Below, one piece after another: positions 24,777 through 34,458 of a stretch of DNA of 64,000 nucleotides (the first letter of the stretch is position 1; the number at the start of each line of letters is the position of its first letter). The position numbers were made by a program, and so were the translations under genes. The DNA is from Sipunculus nudus (lineage: Eukaryota; Annelida; Sipuncula; Golfingiida; Sipunculidae): positions 56,441,159 through 56,505,158 of the forward strand of contig CM049313.1 of assembly GCA_026874595.1 (NCBI GenBank), written 5' to 3'. The notes beneath the pieces were generated by a model. It was not told the origin of the DNA. It saw only the letters and a program-made list of their open reading frames with translations, and searched no databases.

Positions 24777-25028
24777 TGGAAAGTTTTCAGTAGAGCAGAT
24801 ACTGTAGTTACAGTGCTCAGCAGTTTTCTCAGATTTGAAGGTAAATCCAAGTAAAGCCTGACAATCATCTTTACCTGGGAGTGACCTGGAGGATTTGATG
24901 AAAAGTATTATACACAATCACTCCATACCTGGCATGTCATTAGATGATTCAGTGCATCTCAATGACATCCTATTCACTGACCATTCACCCAGGGACAATC
25001 ATCTGCTTTTCAATGAAAGGTCACTGAC

Positions 25029-25287
25029 CTTTGACTCTGGGGTCACTGGATGATTGACAGGGGTGGCTGAGGGTAGTGCCTCAGGCTCCTCCTCCTTTGG
25101 AATAGGACATCCTACAGGTGATGGTGGTTTCTCTGGTGCCACAGGGAAGAGGTCAATTACTGGTGGCCGCTGCTTTTTCTTTCGAGCTCTTTTTGCGGCC
25201 ATGGCTTCCCGTAGACTGGAGTAAGTTTGTGTGTCGTCATCTGAGCTGTCAGCAGGCTCAGGTGGCTTGTGGGAAATGGAAGTCCAC
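25029..25287 (-). CDS. PDZ gene exon 4: acidic and basic linker with a nuclear-localisation-like cluster
   Basis: This exon encodes residues 133-218, beginning WTSISHKPPEPADSSDDD and ending NHPVTPESK. In order it shows a PPEP motif, an acidic SSDDD stretch (146-150) of the kind phosphorylated by casein kinase 2, a helix-like SSLREAMAA, a strongly basic AKRARKKKQR (163-172) matching a monopartite nuclear localisation signal, PEKPPSP, an EEEPEA run and a Pro/Thr-rich tail before PDZ 1. The acceptor is TTCCTTATCAG and the donor GTCAGT. One base completes residue 132, and exit is in phase 0, matching exon 5. An acidic CK2-like stretch before a basic cluster also exists in the IL16 precursor; whether this is homology is unknown. 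Probably disordered. Confidence 0.85.
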
Positions 25288-26451
25288 CTGATAAGGAAAA
25301 ATTGTAAATCAAAAAACATTATGCCCATGCACTGAGAATAAAAAGTCATAACTTCAAAAAGTTTTTAGAATTTAATGGAAAAACAAAAGAAACATTTGGA
25401 ATCACTGAATATGGAATTTACATAAGCATAAGCTGTTTTTGTCCAAAGATGCAAAGTCTAGGACTAAAATCTTTTGGTCTTTATAATAATAGTTATATTA
25501 TTCATGAACATTTTCTTAAAATTGAAATAAAGTTGTTTGAATTCAAACAACAGCACCATAAAGTTCCAAACATTTTACAGAACTGTAGTGTATTCCTTCA
25601 TGGCATGATATAACTACAGGTATCCAGGTAGCTTATCACCACAAAAAAGTAACTGACACAAGTAACTTTTCTCAAAGATTATCAGATTACATATAGTGTA
25701 CACACATACACAGTAAATAAACAGTATATCCACGTAATATACATACACAATTACTACTTACCTTATCATACATTTCTCAAAATATCATTCAAATGTAGTG
25801 CATTATATGGGTTGATTTTCAATATTCCCTGTCTATATTACAGTACACTGTCACATTGATGTTTCACTGGTCCTGTAGTTTAAATACCTAGCAGTTTGAT
25901 TCTTCTGTGTTAGTTCAGTAGTTTGTAGTATATCTGTGTGTGCTATGTGTATTCTAGTGGCATCTGACACATTTTTTGGTGAGATGCGACTGATAAAGCA
26001 GTGGGTGTCATGTTTTTGGGGCCTCTGCTGCCGTAACAATTAACAAGCATGACTGAGTGTGAATCTGTGGCACCAATTAATCAGTCATCGTCATGAGAAA
26101 TGTATGAGAAAAAGTGTAACAATTAAATACCATCAGCGGTCTACCTTAACTGATATTATCTGTAACTGGAAATGAACAAACAGGGACTTTAGTCCAGATT
26201 TGGGTTTAACTTCTTTAAAGACTCAGACAATGTCACAAAGAAAGTTGACATGGACTTGATGCTTAATTAAGGACCAAACCAGCAGGGACATAAATCTGTA
26301 TTTTAAACTCAAGAGCCATGACCCTGGTCTACAAACTGTTTAGTTAAGAAATCTCAGCCAATGTATCAATATATATGTGGCCTTTTACAGTATGTACAGA
26401 AAGGACAAATGTAACCAGAAGTGGGGAGAAAGTAGGTGCATCATTCATTAA

Positions 26452-26979
26452 CAGGGGTGGATCCAGGATTTAGGAAAAGGAGGGGTCCAACCCAGGAGAC
26501 CTAAGGATGAAACCTAAAAAAAGGTCCCAGATTAGATAAGGGGGTTGAGGGTCTACGCCGCAAAAATTGGTCGGAAACACCCAAAAAGGTAGCAGTGGCT
26601 GAAAAAGGGGGATCTAGACCCCCTGGACCCCCAGATCAGCTTCTGATGAAGGGCCTCAAACCAGTAAAGGGGTCCAAGGTGTTGGGAATAAAGGGAGTTG
26701 GGATACATGGGAGACAAGAAGGGTTAAAGGATGTTAGGGTGCAGTCAGTGGAAGGGTAGCTGATTTCCCAGAGGTGGAACTGGGGGGGGGGGTTGATTCC
26801 CTTTTTTTTCACCCACTGCAACCTTTTTTCAAGGGGTTCAGGCCAATTTTTTTGCAGCCTGAAGCCCCCATTTTCCCGGACCTGGGGACCTTTTTGTAGG
26901 CTTTGTCATTATTCCTCCTGGGTTGGATGCCCCCCCCCCCCCCCACCCACCCTTTCCTAAATCCCGGATCTGCCCCTGT
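26452..26979. mobile_element. Non-autonomous hAT-like element, CAGGGG termini (528 bp)
   Basis: The left end CAGGGGTGGATCCAGGATTT is the inverted complement of the right end near 26951-26979 (AAATCCCGGATCTGCCCCTG), with three mismatches. CAGGGG-type termini with a GGATCCAG subterminal block recur in hAT elements. The 8-bp target duplication is not clear. A related partial copy lies at 28500-28690. The long G and C runs inside are hypervariable. Confidence 0.7.
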
Positions 26980-27866
26980 TTTCCTGGTAAAAAAAATATT
27001 GAACCATGAATAATATATTTTTCAATGGTTGATTAATTTTAACAATCAAATTATATTTTTGGCAATGATTACAATTTATGGTTGCTTATCTCATTTTATG
27101 ATTATTACAGTGGTATTTTTTCTTACATATATAAACTTTTTGGCAGATCAATGAGGGCAGAAGTTCGTGACCACAGTGCATGGTTGTGAACAAGAAACAT
27201 TTCCCAAGACATCAGCCATTAGAAAAAGATAGATGTGACAGGAAGACTTTATGATTCTGCCAGCAATAAGCAGAGACTACAAAGCAGTAAAACTCTGTCA
27301 AATCACGGTCCAGATTAAACTGATAAGAACGGCATGTCATGTCATGCTGTACAGCTCTGCTTAAATAGCACATGACATGCATGACTGAACAGAAAAGGCT
27401 GACTAACTTTCACTCTTATAATATGTCAACTTATATCTATATAATGATCAGAAAAATAAGTATATTTTGTATGGCATGGTATACTTATATTATATTTGTG
27501 GCTATGTTTTATGTATTACCAGTATTTATGCCAGGGTACTGCAGTGTTTTTGAAGGTGCCATACATCAATGGAGTCATGAATGTTAATGACCTTGAGTAG
27601 GTTCCTGTTGATATATAACATGTATTTCATATCATGAAAAAGTAACGTATTGAAATGTATTCTGTGCAACAATATATGTGAGGATGTGCAACCATATATG
27701 ACAGAGGTATGATTATATATTAATTATATCCTCACAACTTACTAACTCTGAAAATACTCAAAGATCAAATGTGTCCTCTATTTAAACAGGAACTAACTTA
27801 ACACACATAGAATTTTAAGACAAAATGATATTTTCAAAATTACCCTTACTTTTACCATTACATATA

Positions 27867-28050
27867 CAGTGAAACCTCGTTGTGTCGAACTCACTTATGT
27901 CAAATACCCCACTTATGTCAAAGTTACAGACACGATATTCAAGACAACTCTAGTTAAATTATAACCAAATAAAACCCACTTGTGTCAAACCTCGGATGTG
28001 TCGAAGTTTTCTGAGGGTCCCTTCAACTTCGACACAACCAGGTTTCACTG
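27867..28050. mobile_element. 184-bp MITE with TA target duplication
   Basis: Termini CAGTGAAACCTCGTTGTGTC and the inverted GACACAACCAGGTTTCACTG match at all but one position over 23 bp and are flanked by TA on both sides. The interior repeats TTATGTCAAA and TTGTGTCAAA. Same terminal class as the 1337-bp element at 4719-6055 (CAGTRAAACCT), so both may have used the same pogo-type transposase. Confidence 0.9.
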
Positions 28051-28499
28051 TAAATTACACAACAGTCAATGAAAATCTGGTTTAAATGCACACAGGTATA
28101 CATACCTGCACAAACATGAATTTTACCTATAGCGTATCTTAAAATTAGAATAGCTGTCAACAAAACAAACTGTCCAATATCTAACTCTCATTCCCTTATT
28201 TCAGGCCACCTTCAGTCACAGGTAATTCTAGAATTAACTGAAACTTCATGAAAATTATTAATCACCCACAGACTTGTAAATTTTCAAAGATGAATTTTTT
28301 TTTTGGGGGGGGGGGGGGGGAGGAGGGGCACTTTAATCATCCTATTATTTTATTTGGTCTCACAGTTGGATTAAATTGACCAATCTTGAAGGATTCAGTG
28401 TTAGCCATGCTGATAGACTTGGATGATGATTAAAAGTTTAGCGCATTCATTAATGTATAAAAATATCACATTAAACTTGCTATACCAGAAGTCAATCAA

Positions 28500-28690
28500 G
28501 GGGATTCAGACCCCTCTTTTCAGCTGCTGCAATGTTTTCAAGGGTTTCAGAGCAATTTTGTGGCCAGGACCCACTCCCCCCAACCCTCCATCCTGCTCTT
28601 CCAGACCTGGGACATTTTTTTCAGGTTTTGTCATTAGTCCTCCTGAGTCGGACCCCTCCTTTTCCAAAATCCTGGATCCTGCATACAAGG
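28500..28690. mobile_element. Partial copy of the CAGGGG hAT-like element
   Basis: It matches the right part of 26452-26979: shared order TTTTCAAGGG, TTCAG, CCTGGGACATTTTT, GGTTTTGTCATTA and TCCTCCTG, then AATCCTGGATCCTGC. The left part is missing. A short Gly-rich minus open frame here is a by-product. Confidence 0.65.
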
Positions 28691-28860
28691 AGATAATCAA
28701 CGACAACCCAAATATGATGATGATGATGATGGTATCTGCCTACCCCTTTTATGATACCTGCAAATTGTACATTAATTTTCCACAAAAATATAATAATAAT
28801 TACTGATGAATACCATTTAATGTACAATTACAGAAAAGAAAACTGACAAAGGCAACTTAC

Positions 28861-29000
28861 GCCATCTGTGTGACCTGTAGGACCCCAGCTTGTGGCAGCC
28901 TTTGTTAACTCAATAAGACTGAGGGGGGCCGGGTATGGTTCTATCTTAGAGTCAGCCTGCCATATACAATCAATGTAAGATGCGTGCATGGCTGGGGGCT
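28861..29000 (-). other. Candidate alternative first exon of the PDZ gene
   Basis: On the minus strand the sequence reads ATGGC|GTAAGT at 28865-28861, a consensus donor directly after an ATG and two further bases. Splicing to exon 4 would give Met-Ala-Trp-Thr-Ser, in the correct phase (2). An in-frame TAA lies upstream within the putative 5' leader, so the ATG would be the first in frame. The leader is more GC-rich than its surroundings, and a TATA-like AGATATAATA lies about 160 bp upstream at about 29020-29029. The product would lack the SH3-ligand N-terminus. GTAAGT sites with in-phase ATGs occur by chance at this scale, so the call is tentative. Confidence 0.35.
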
Positions 29001-29524
29001 TAGCGTTTACTTGTTGTGTGTATTATATCTGTTGATAGTCCGTGGCACGCAAGTTGGACAAAAGCTGCAAGCCTGTTAATCATGTTGTGAAGGTCATATT
29101 TTGACACACTGCTTCAAATACAACACAATGCACCATTTTTTTTAAATATATAGTACAATCTTATTCAATTTTCATTATTATTTGATAAGCTGATGCAAAA
29201 TTAAAACAGGTGCAACAACAACATGTTTTTCCTTAATCTATGTACTGGTATGTATACATAATGTGAGACCAAATGGTTCTTGCAAGGTTAAGTAGCATTA
29301 ACTGTCATTTTTGTTTGACTGTTACATTCAGGCCTGTTAACTGAATTTATGAGCTAACTTTCTCAATAAAAATTTTTTTTTTTAATTTTTGATGCCGAAC
29401 TTAAAGCAATGTTCTGTTCAAGAAACAGATTTAAGTGCAGGGTAACAATAAATTTTCATTGGTGAAGATACAGAAGTCTTGGTGGCATTTTATAATTTTA
29501 CAGATTTCACTGAATTATAAATAA

Positions 29525-29528
<4 letters not shown>

Positions 29529-29562
<34 letters not shown>
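29529..29562. repeat. (AT)n microsatellite
   Basis: Uninterrupted AT dinucleotides read directly. Confidence 0.95.
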
Positions 29563-29564
<2 letters not shown>

Positions 29565-30144
29565 CTAAAAAATACTTATAAAACAATAGATGACACTATT
29601 GACATCCTATTACTTCAAATACTTATCAGAACAACAGGAAGTATGCCATTAGTCATCTCTGTATGCTTATCTTGTGTGCTGATAATCTATATTGTATGTT
29701 CTATATTTAATCAAATTTTGGGACCAATCAGTTAAGGTTTAAGCTTTAATGTGAGCTTTGTTTCATACTGTATGAAAAGTGAAACCATAAGCCATGATAA
29801 AATACAATATGGTGGATAAAAGTGGGCATTTTCACAGATAATCAGATATGAACCTCTGGTAAACCGATCATCCTGCCCTCATATATTTTTACTGTATCAC
29901 AATCACTGACAATACATGTACTCTTAAATGCTGATATGGACAGTTATACAATTACTGTTACAACATTACCAGGAGATACAGGTAGAACAAAAAAACCACT
30001 CAGAGAGTGCAGACCTCTGCCAAGGCAGGTCATTACCCCCATATGGCACTTTCAGAAATGCAGCATTAATCCTTAAAAAAATTCCTGAATCCACATGGTG
30101 ATCCAGATGCCCACAATTTAATCATTGTTCTTTGTATCATTGCT

Positions 30145-30702
30145 GTTCTACCCAGACAAACAAACAAACGCTGGCAAAAACATATCCCCTTACTTTCCTT
30201 TGGCGGAGGTAATTGTAGCAATACAAAGTAACCAAAAATACTTTTATAAAGCTATCAGCCCACCTGCTTCAAGTATTAGGTATATGGAACTCAAGTCAAA
30301 GTCTAGTCTAATACAAATTATCTTGGTAAAGAAATCTAAAAAAGATATTTGAGATAATCATGCAACTTTTTGAGAATTTACAAGTGCCCTTTACTTGAAA
30401 GTTCAATTAAGTCTAGCTCCTGATGATATGCTTAAATTTGGTAGTTACAGTCTTATATTTGTAATATGCTGTATGTAGTTCACCAAAGTGCACAATATGT
30501 AGGTAATTTGCGACAAAGTTTTTTGTTCTTACTGGACTTGAGATGGACTCAGCCTGATTTTCCTTGTCCTTACCTCTGAGTCCAAGTACAAGTCAGAGTC
30601 CAGGGCCCTGTAGTCCAAGTCTGAGTCATTAAAAAAGTGCAATAGAGTCCAGACTCAAATCAAAGTCCAGACTCGAGTCCGGACTCAAGTCCTATATCAC
30701 AG
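30145..30702 (-). mobile_element. Inverted copy of the GGACTTGAG hAT-like element plus its TTTGCCAGCG neighbour
   Basis: Read on the minus strand, it starts near CTGTGATATAGGACTTGAGT (about 30700), runs through AGTAAAGGGCACTTGTAAAT, and continues into the TTTTTGCCAGCGTTTGTTTG segment also found at 6112-6236. It is more diverged than 3919-4400, and its inverted termini are eroded. Confidence 0.6.
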
Positions 30703-31952
30703 GGGCTATTACTGCTTACTGTGTGGGATGGGGGGGGGGGGGGGGGGGGGGTTGGAAGACAGGGGGGAGTATGGAATGGGAGGCCGAAGTTAATTCCCTT
30801 GTGATTGCTCAGCAATTGCAGACACCGAGTTTTTAACTAAACATTGGTGGAAGGATGGGAAGTAAGGGTTTGTTCCATATTATTCAAATAATCAATATAA
30901 CCTAATGTTTTCAGTGAATTTCAGTGAGTTAATGTGGAAAGTCAGGAAATGTATGGGTTGGTTAACTTTAGAACAGGCCTGGATGCAGATAGAGTCAGTC
31001 AAATTATGCGCTCTGTGAGTGCTTTTTAGTTTTTACTTGTACTGGATTGTTAAAAACATGAATTAATGAGGCACCATTGAGGGATCTGCACTCACGCCAC
31101 AAATATAACCTAGTGTTCTGTACTCATGAAACATGAAAGATCCATGGGGACATCATATCTACCTGTCCTAATTATATGAAAGTTGTAAACAGGCCAATAA
31201 TCCTGTCTTACACCTGGTTCTGTTTTTAGCATACAAGTTGCAAAGTCATGATAAATAAGTCAGATACATGGTTAAATAAAATAAGACACCTTTGATAGGT
31301 ATGTTTAATTATCAATAAAAATTGAGAATGATCTTTTAACAACTATGACAGTATATTATAAAATATTCTAAATATGTTATTTATTATGTATCATGAAATG
31401 CTCCTTCACAGTTATATGTATTGTTGTGAATGAGTAATTTCACAGGTTATTGCAGTTTGTTTGTATTGGACCCTTATACAGGATGAAGTCAACTGCAATG
31501 TAATATATAAATTAAATGAGACATGATGTACATGGGTACTGTGTGTATGAGAGAAAGAAAGATACATACACCACAAATCTGAGTTTATTATCTGTATTAC
31601 AAATTCTCATATGACACACACATGCCTGTGGCCGTGACAAACCAAGTCTATCACAAGGCACACATGTCTCATAAATCCTAACAGAAGCCAATCTACCAGT
31701 CAGGCTGGCTATTATACCACATGATAAATCCCAATAGATAATCCAGAGCAATTGCTTGATTAATGATAATTTCACCTGCTTCATTTAACCACCACTCTGC
31801 TACCTGACTCTGAGGAACTGTCCACTGTGTATTTGATTATCAAAGTTTGTATAAATTCATTTGAAAGCATACCAGCATAGGCCCTAAAAATGTAGTTATT
31901 GATTTGAATATATGGAAAAAAGTTATAAGGCCAAAAAAAATTTTAAAAAGTT

Positions 31953-32217
31953 TGGTTCTCAGGCACTTTTTTTCAGGAACCAGTGCTGGTGGGCCATATT
32001 TTATTTTTTACCTTTTATGTATGTTTCGATAAAAATGTTATATGATCAAGGAAAATAATGAAAATAACAGACTGTTTTCCCTAAACAGGTAAAAGCACTA
32101 CATTACAAAGGAAATCTTTTCAAAATTGTATTATTTATCTTCTTGAAAAATGAAGATCAAAATAAAATTTTTTTAATGCGGGGGGTTAAAACTGAGATGG
32201 GCGGTGCCTGAGAACCA
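31953..32217. mobile_element. MITE with TGGTTCTCAGGCAC inverted termini (265 bp)
   Basis: Left TGGTTCTCAGGCAC and right GTGCCTGAGAACCA are perfect 14-bp inverted repeats around an AT-rich, non-coding centre. No unambiguous target duplication. A second, truncated copy begins at the right edge of the window (63953). Confidence 0.85.
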
Positions 32218-32469
32218 TACCTTTTATTTTCTTTGGCATAATTCATGTATTTCTAAAAGCTTATATTGTTCACCCAGGGTCTTGAATTACATGTTTTAAG
32301 TTCAGATTATATTATGAATATGTCTGCTATCAGGTGAAATTAAATGTCATGATACAGGGGGAAAACAATGTTTGTCCTTGTTTTTGACAACTGTTAATAT
32401 GATAAGAATATGTTGACTAATATCTTTGCTTACTCTACTGTTTACTATGCAGAATACCATTAAGAGTGT

Positions 32470-34046
32470 CACCATGCATCTGATAAGGCTGAAAAATATA
32501 TGTATGTGAGATACTAAAATCTGATCAATTAGGGCCTTAACAGTGGGAAATAGTATGCATTATATCACTCTGCAAATTTCAAGGTTAATTTACATAAACA
32601 AGAGTGAAAGAGGAGGCAAGTCTGATATCTGAGTCAGATATGATCAAAATATATGGCATGGTCTATACAGGGATGCTTGGAGGATGGACAATAATTCTGT
32701 TTTCAGGTTGAGTGATTTGCCATTAAATTCTTACATCCAGGATTGCAGGGGTCTGTTGTATTATTTGATATTTATAATCCATTCATGTAGCACAAAAAAA
32801 AACTGTGGACATCAGGTTGTCTAACATGATGAAGTTCTACCTGCTTCGTCACCCAGGTAACTGCATCCTCATCTGTCATCATTTACAACTGCACAAGGTC
32901 AAGCACACTTGACAGTAACAGATCAGTCTCAAATATAACATGCCTGATTATATAGTGTCCACTTAATATTTAAACTGCGTTGCAAGCTCGATCCAATCAA
33001 AATTTATTGCATATAATATTAAATGTAACTCATGTACCTAATGTTGTTTATGTGTTTGTTTTGAGCTGCATATAAAATGTTCTCTGATAAGGAATACAGG
33101 TTGTATAGTTCTGTATTATTAGCATAATAAGCATTACCTCTGCCAATAAAACCATACACTAACCTAGCTACCCCAATCTGACTCACCCAAAAAGAAACTC
33201 ACTCTCTGTCTCTTACTCTCCCCCCCCCCTCCTGCCACCCCTCTTTCTTTCATTCTTTTTGTTTCTCTCTCTCTTTCTCTCACTCCCTCTATCTAATTAG
33301 GTGGGTGGAACAGAAAAGACAATATGTAATCCTGCAATGAAAATTAAGCCTGAAAAATATATGTATATGAGATACTGAAATCTAATCAGTTTGGTCATTT
33401 TAGGTAGGCACTATGCATTACTAACCAAGTTTTCAAGGTTACTGTATGCATTAACTAGAGTGAAAGAGGAGGTAAGTCTGACACCTGAGTCACAGATGAT
33501 CAAGACATATGGCAGGATTTTTACAGGGATGCTTGGAGGAAAGGACAACATTTCTCAGTGTTTTCAGGTTGAGTGATATGCCATTAGATTCATACAGCCA
33601 GGAATGCAGGGATCTGCTGGTGTCTTGATTTATGGATTGATATTTATAATCCATTCATGAAGCAAAATAACTGAGGACAGCAGGTTGTCCTGCCTGCTTC
33701 ATCACCCAGGTAACTGCATCCTCATCTGTCATCATGTACAACTGCACAAGGTCAAGCACACTTGACAGTAACAGATCAGTCTCAAATATAACACACCTGA
33801 GTTTATAATGTCCACTAAATAGTCAACCTGCTTTGCAAGCTCGATCCAATCAAAATGCATTGCATATAATATTAAATGTAACTCATGTACCTAATATTGC
33901 ATGTTTGTGTATTTATTTTTAGATGCAAATAAAATGTTCTCTGATAAGGAATACAGGTGGTGTAATTCTGTGTAATTAGCATAAAAAGCATTACCCCTGC
34001 CAATAAAACCATACACTAACCTACTCCAATCTCACTCACCCAAAAA

Positions 34047-34123
<77 letters not shown>

Positions 34124-34165
34124 GGATAGGTCGAACAGAACATTAGAAAATATGTGATCATGCAA
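32470..34165 (+). repeat. Tandem segmental duplication, two copies offset by 861 bp
   Basis: Copy A begins with GAAAAATATATGTATGTGAG at 32491 and copy B with GAAAAATATATGTATATGAG at 33352. They stay colinear through GAGTGAAAGAGGAGG, CATCCTCATCTGTCATCAT, GACAGTAACAGATCAGTCTC, CCAATCTSACTCACCCAAAA and a CT-rich stretch. The copies differ by many substitutions, so the event is not recent. In copy B the CT-rich stretch has become a pure (CT)n tract. Confidence 0.9.
34052..34120. repeat. (CT)n microsatellite
   Basis: About 68 bp of uninterrupted CT in copy B of the duplication; copy A (about 33199-33290) has only an imperfect CT-rich tract. Confidence 0.95.
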
Positions 34166-34458
34166 TGATGCCTTACATGAGTGTTTGATAATTCAATGAA
34201 AAAAATAAAAGTATATACAAAGTGACTTGTTGTAATTCATCAATTGTACAAAATTATTTCCAAATGGCCAGTACAACTTTTATGTCTGTTATATAATATG
34301 ACAGCATACATTAATTGGTGATATAGAGGATTATATTAATTTAATATATTTTTTTTTATAATGTAGCCTATTAAGCAGCAGATATATTAATGCCATGGCA
34401 CAACAGTGCACACATGATTCAATTCAAACACACCATTTGCACCTGTGAAATATTTAAA

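Larger units (their letters stand above)
14997..25028 (-). other. Intron 4 of the PDZ gene (about 10 kb)
   Basis: Phase-0 intron, donor GTCAGT, acceptor TTTCAG. It contains the tandem module at about 16120-16720, a tRNA-like SINE candidate at 18630-18925, a GGGCTGTAAC-type terminal motif of a decayed transposon at about 20778, a second tRNA-like A box (TAGCCCAATGG) at about 22442-22452, a purine-rich tract at 23658-23705 and an ATATT microsatellite at 24576-24776. A GTAAGT donor after an in-phase ATG at 17730-17698 is discussed under findings. No other gene is seen. Confidence 0.75.

Noticed and set aside
24527-24854. Tyr/Ile-rich open frames
   Set aside because: Products of the ATATT microsatellite; the same applies to frames over the (TA)n tracts at 39296-39369 and 63499-63562.
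25757-25790. AAG|GTAAGT donor preceded by an in-phase ATG, upstream of exon 4
   Set aside because: It encodes only Met-Ile before the donor, has no GC-rich leader or TATA-like sequence, and no acceptor gives an open internal exon. It shows how often such sites arise by chance.
28861-28918. Reading 28861-28918 as an internal cassette exon (acceptor CCCCCCTCAG)
   Set aside because: Inclusion shifts the frame and hits a stop early in exon 4. The alternative-first-exon reading fits better.
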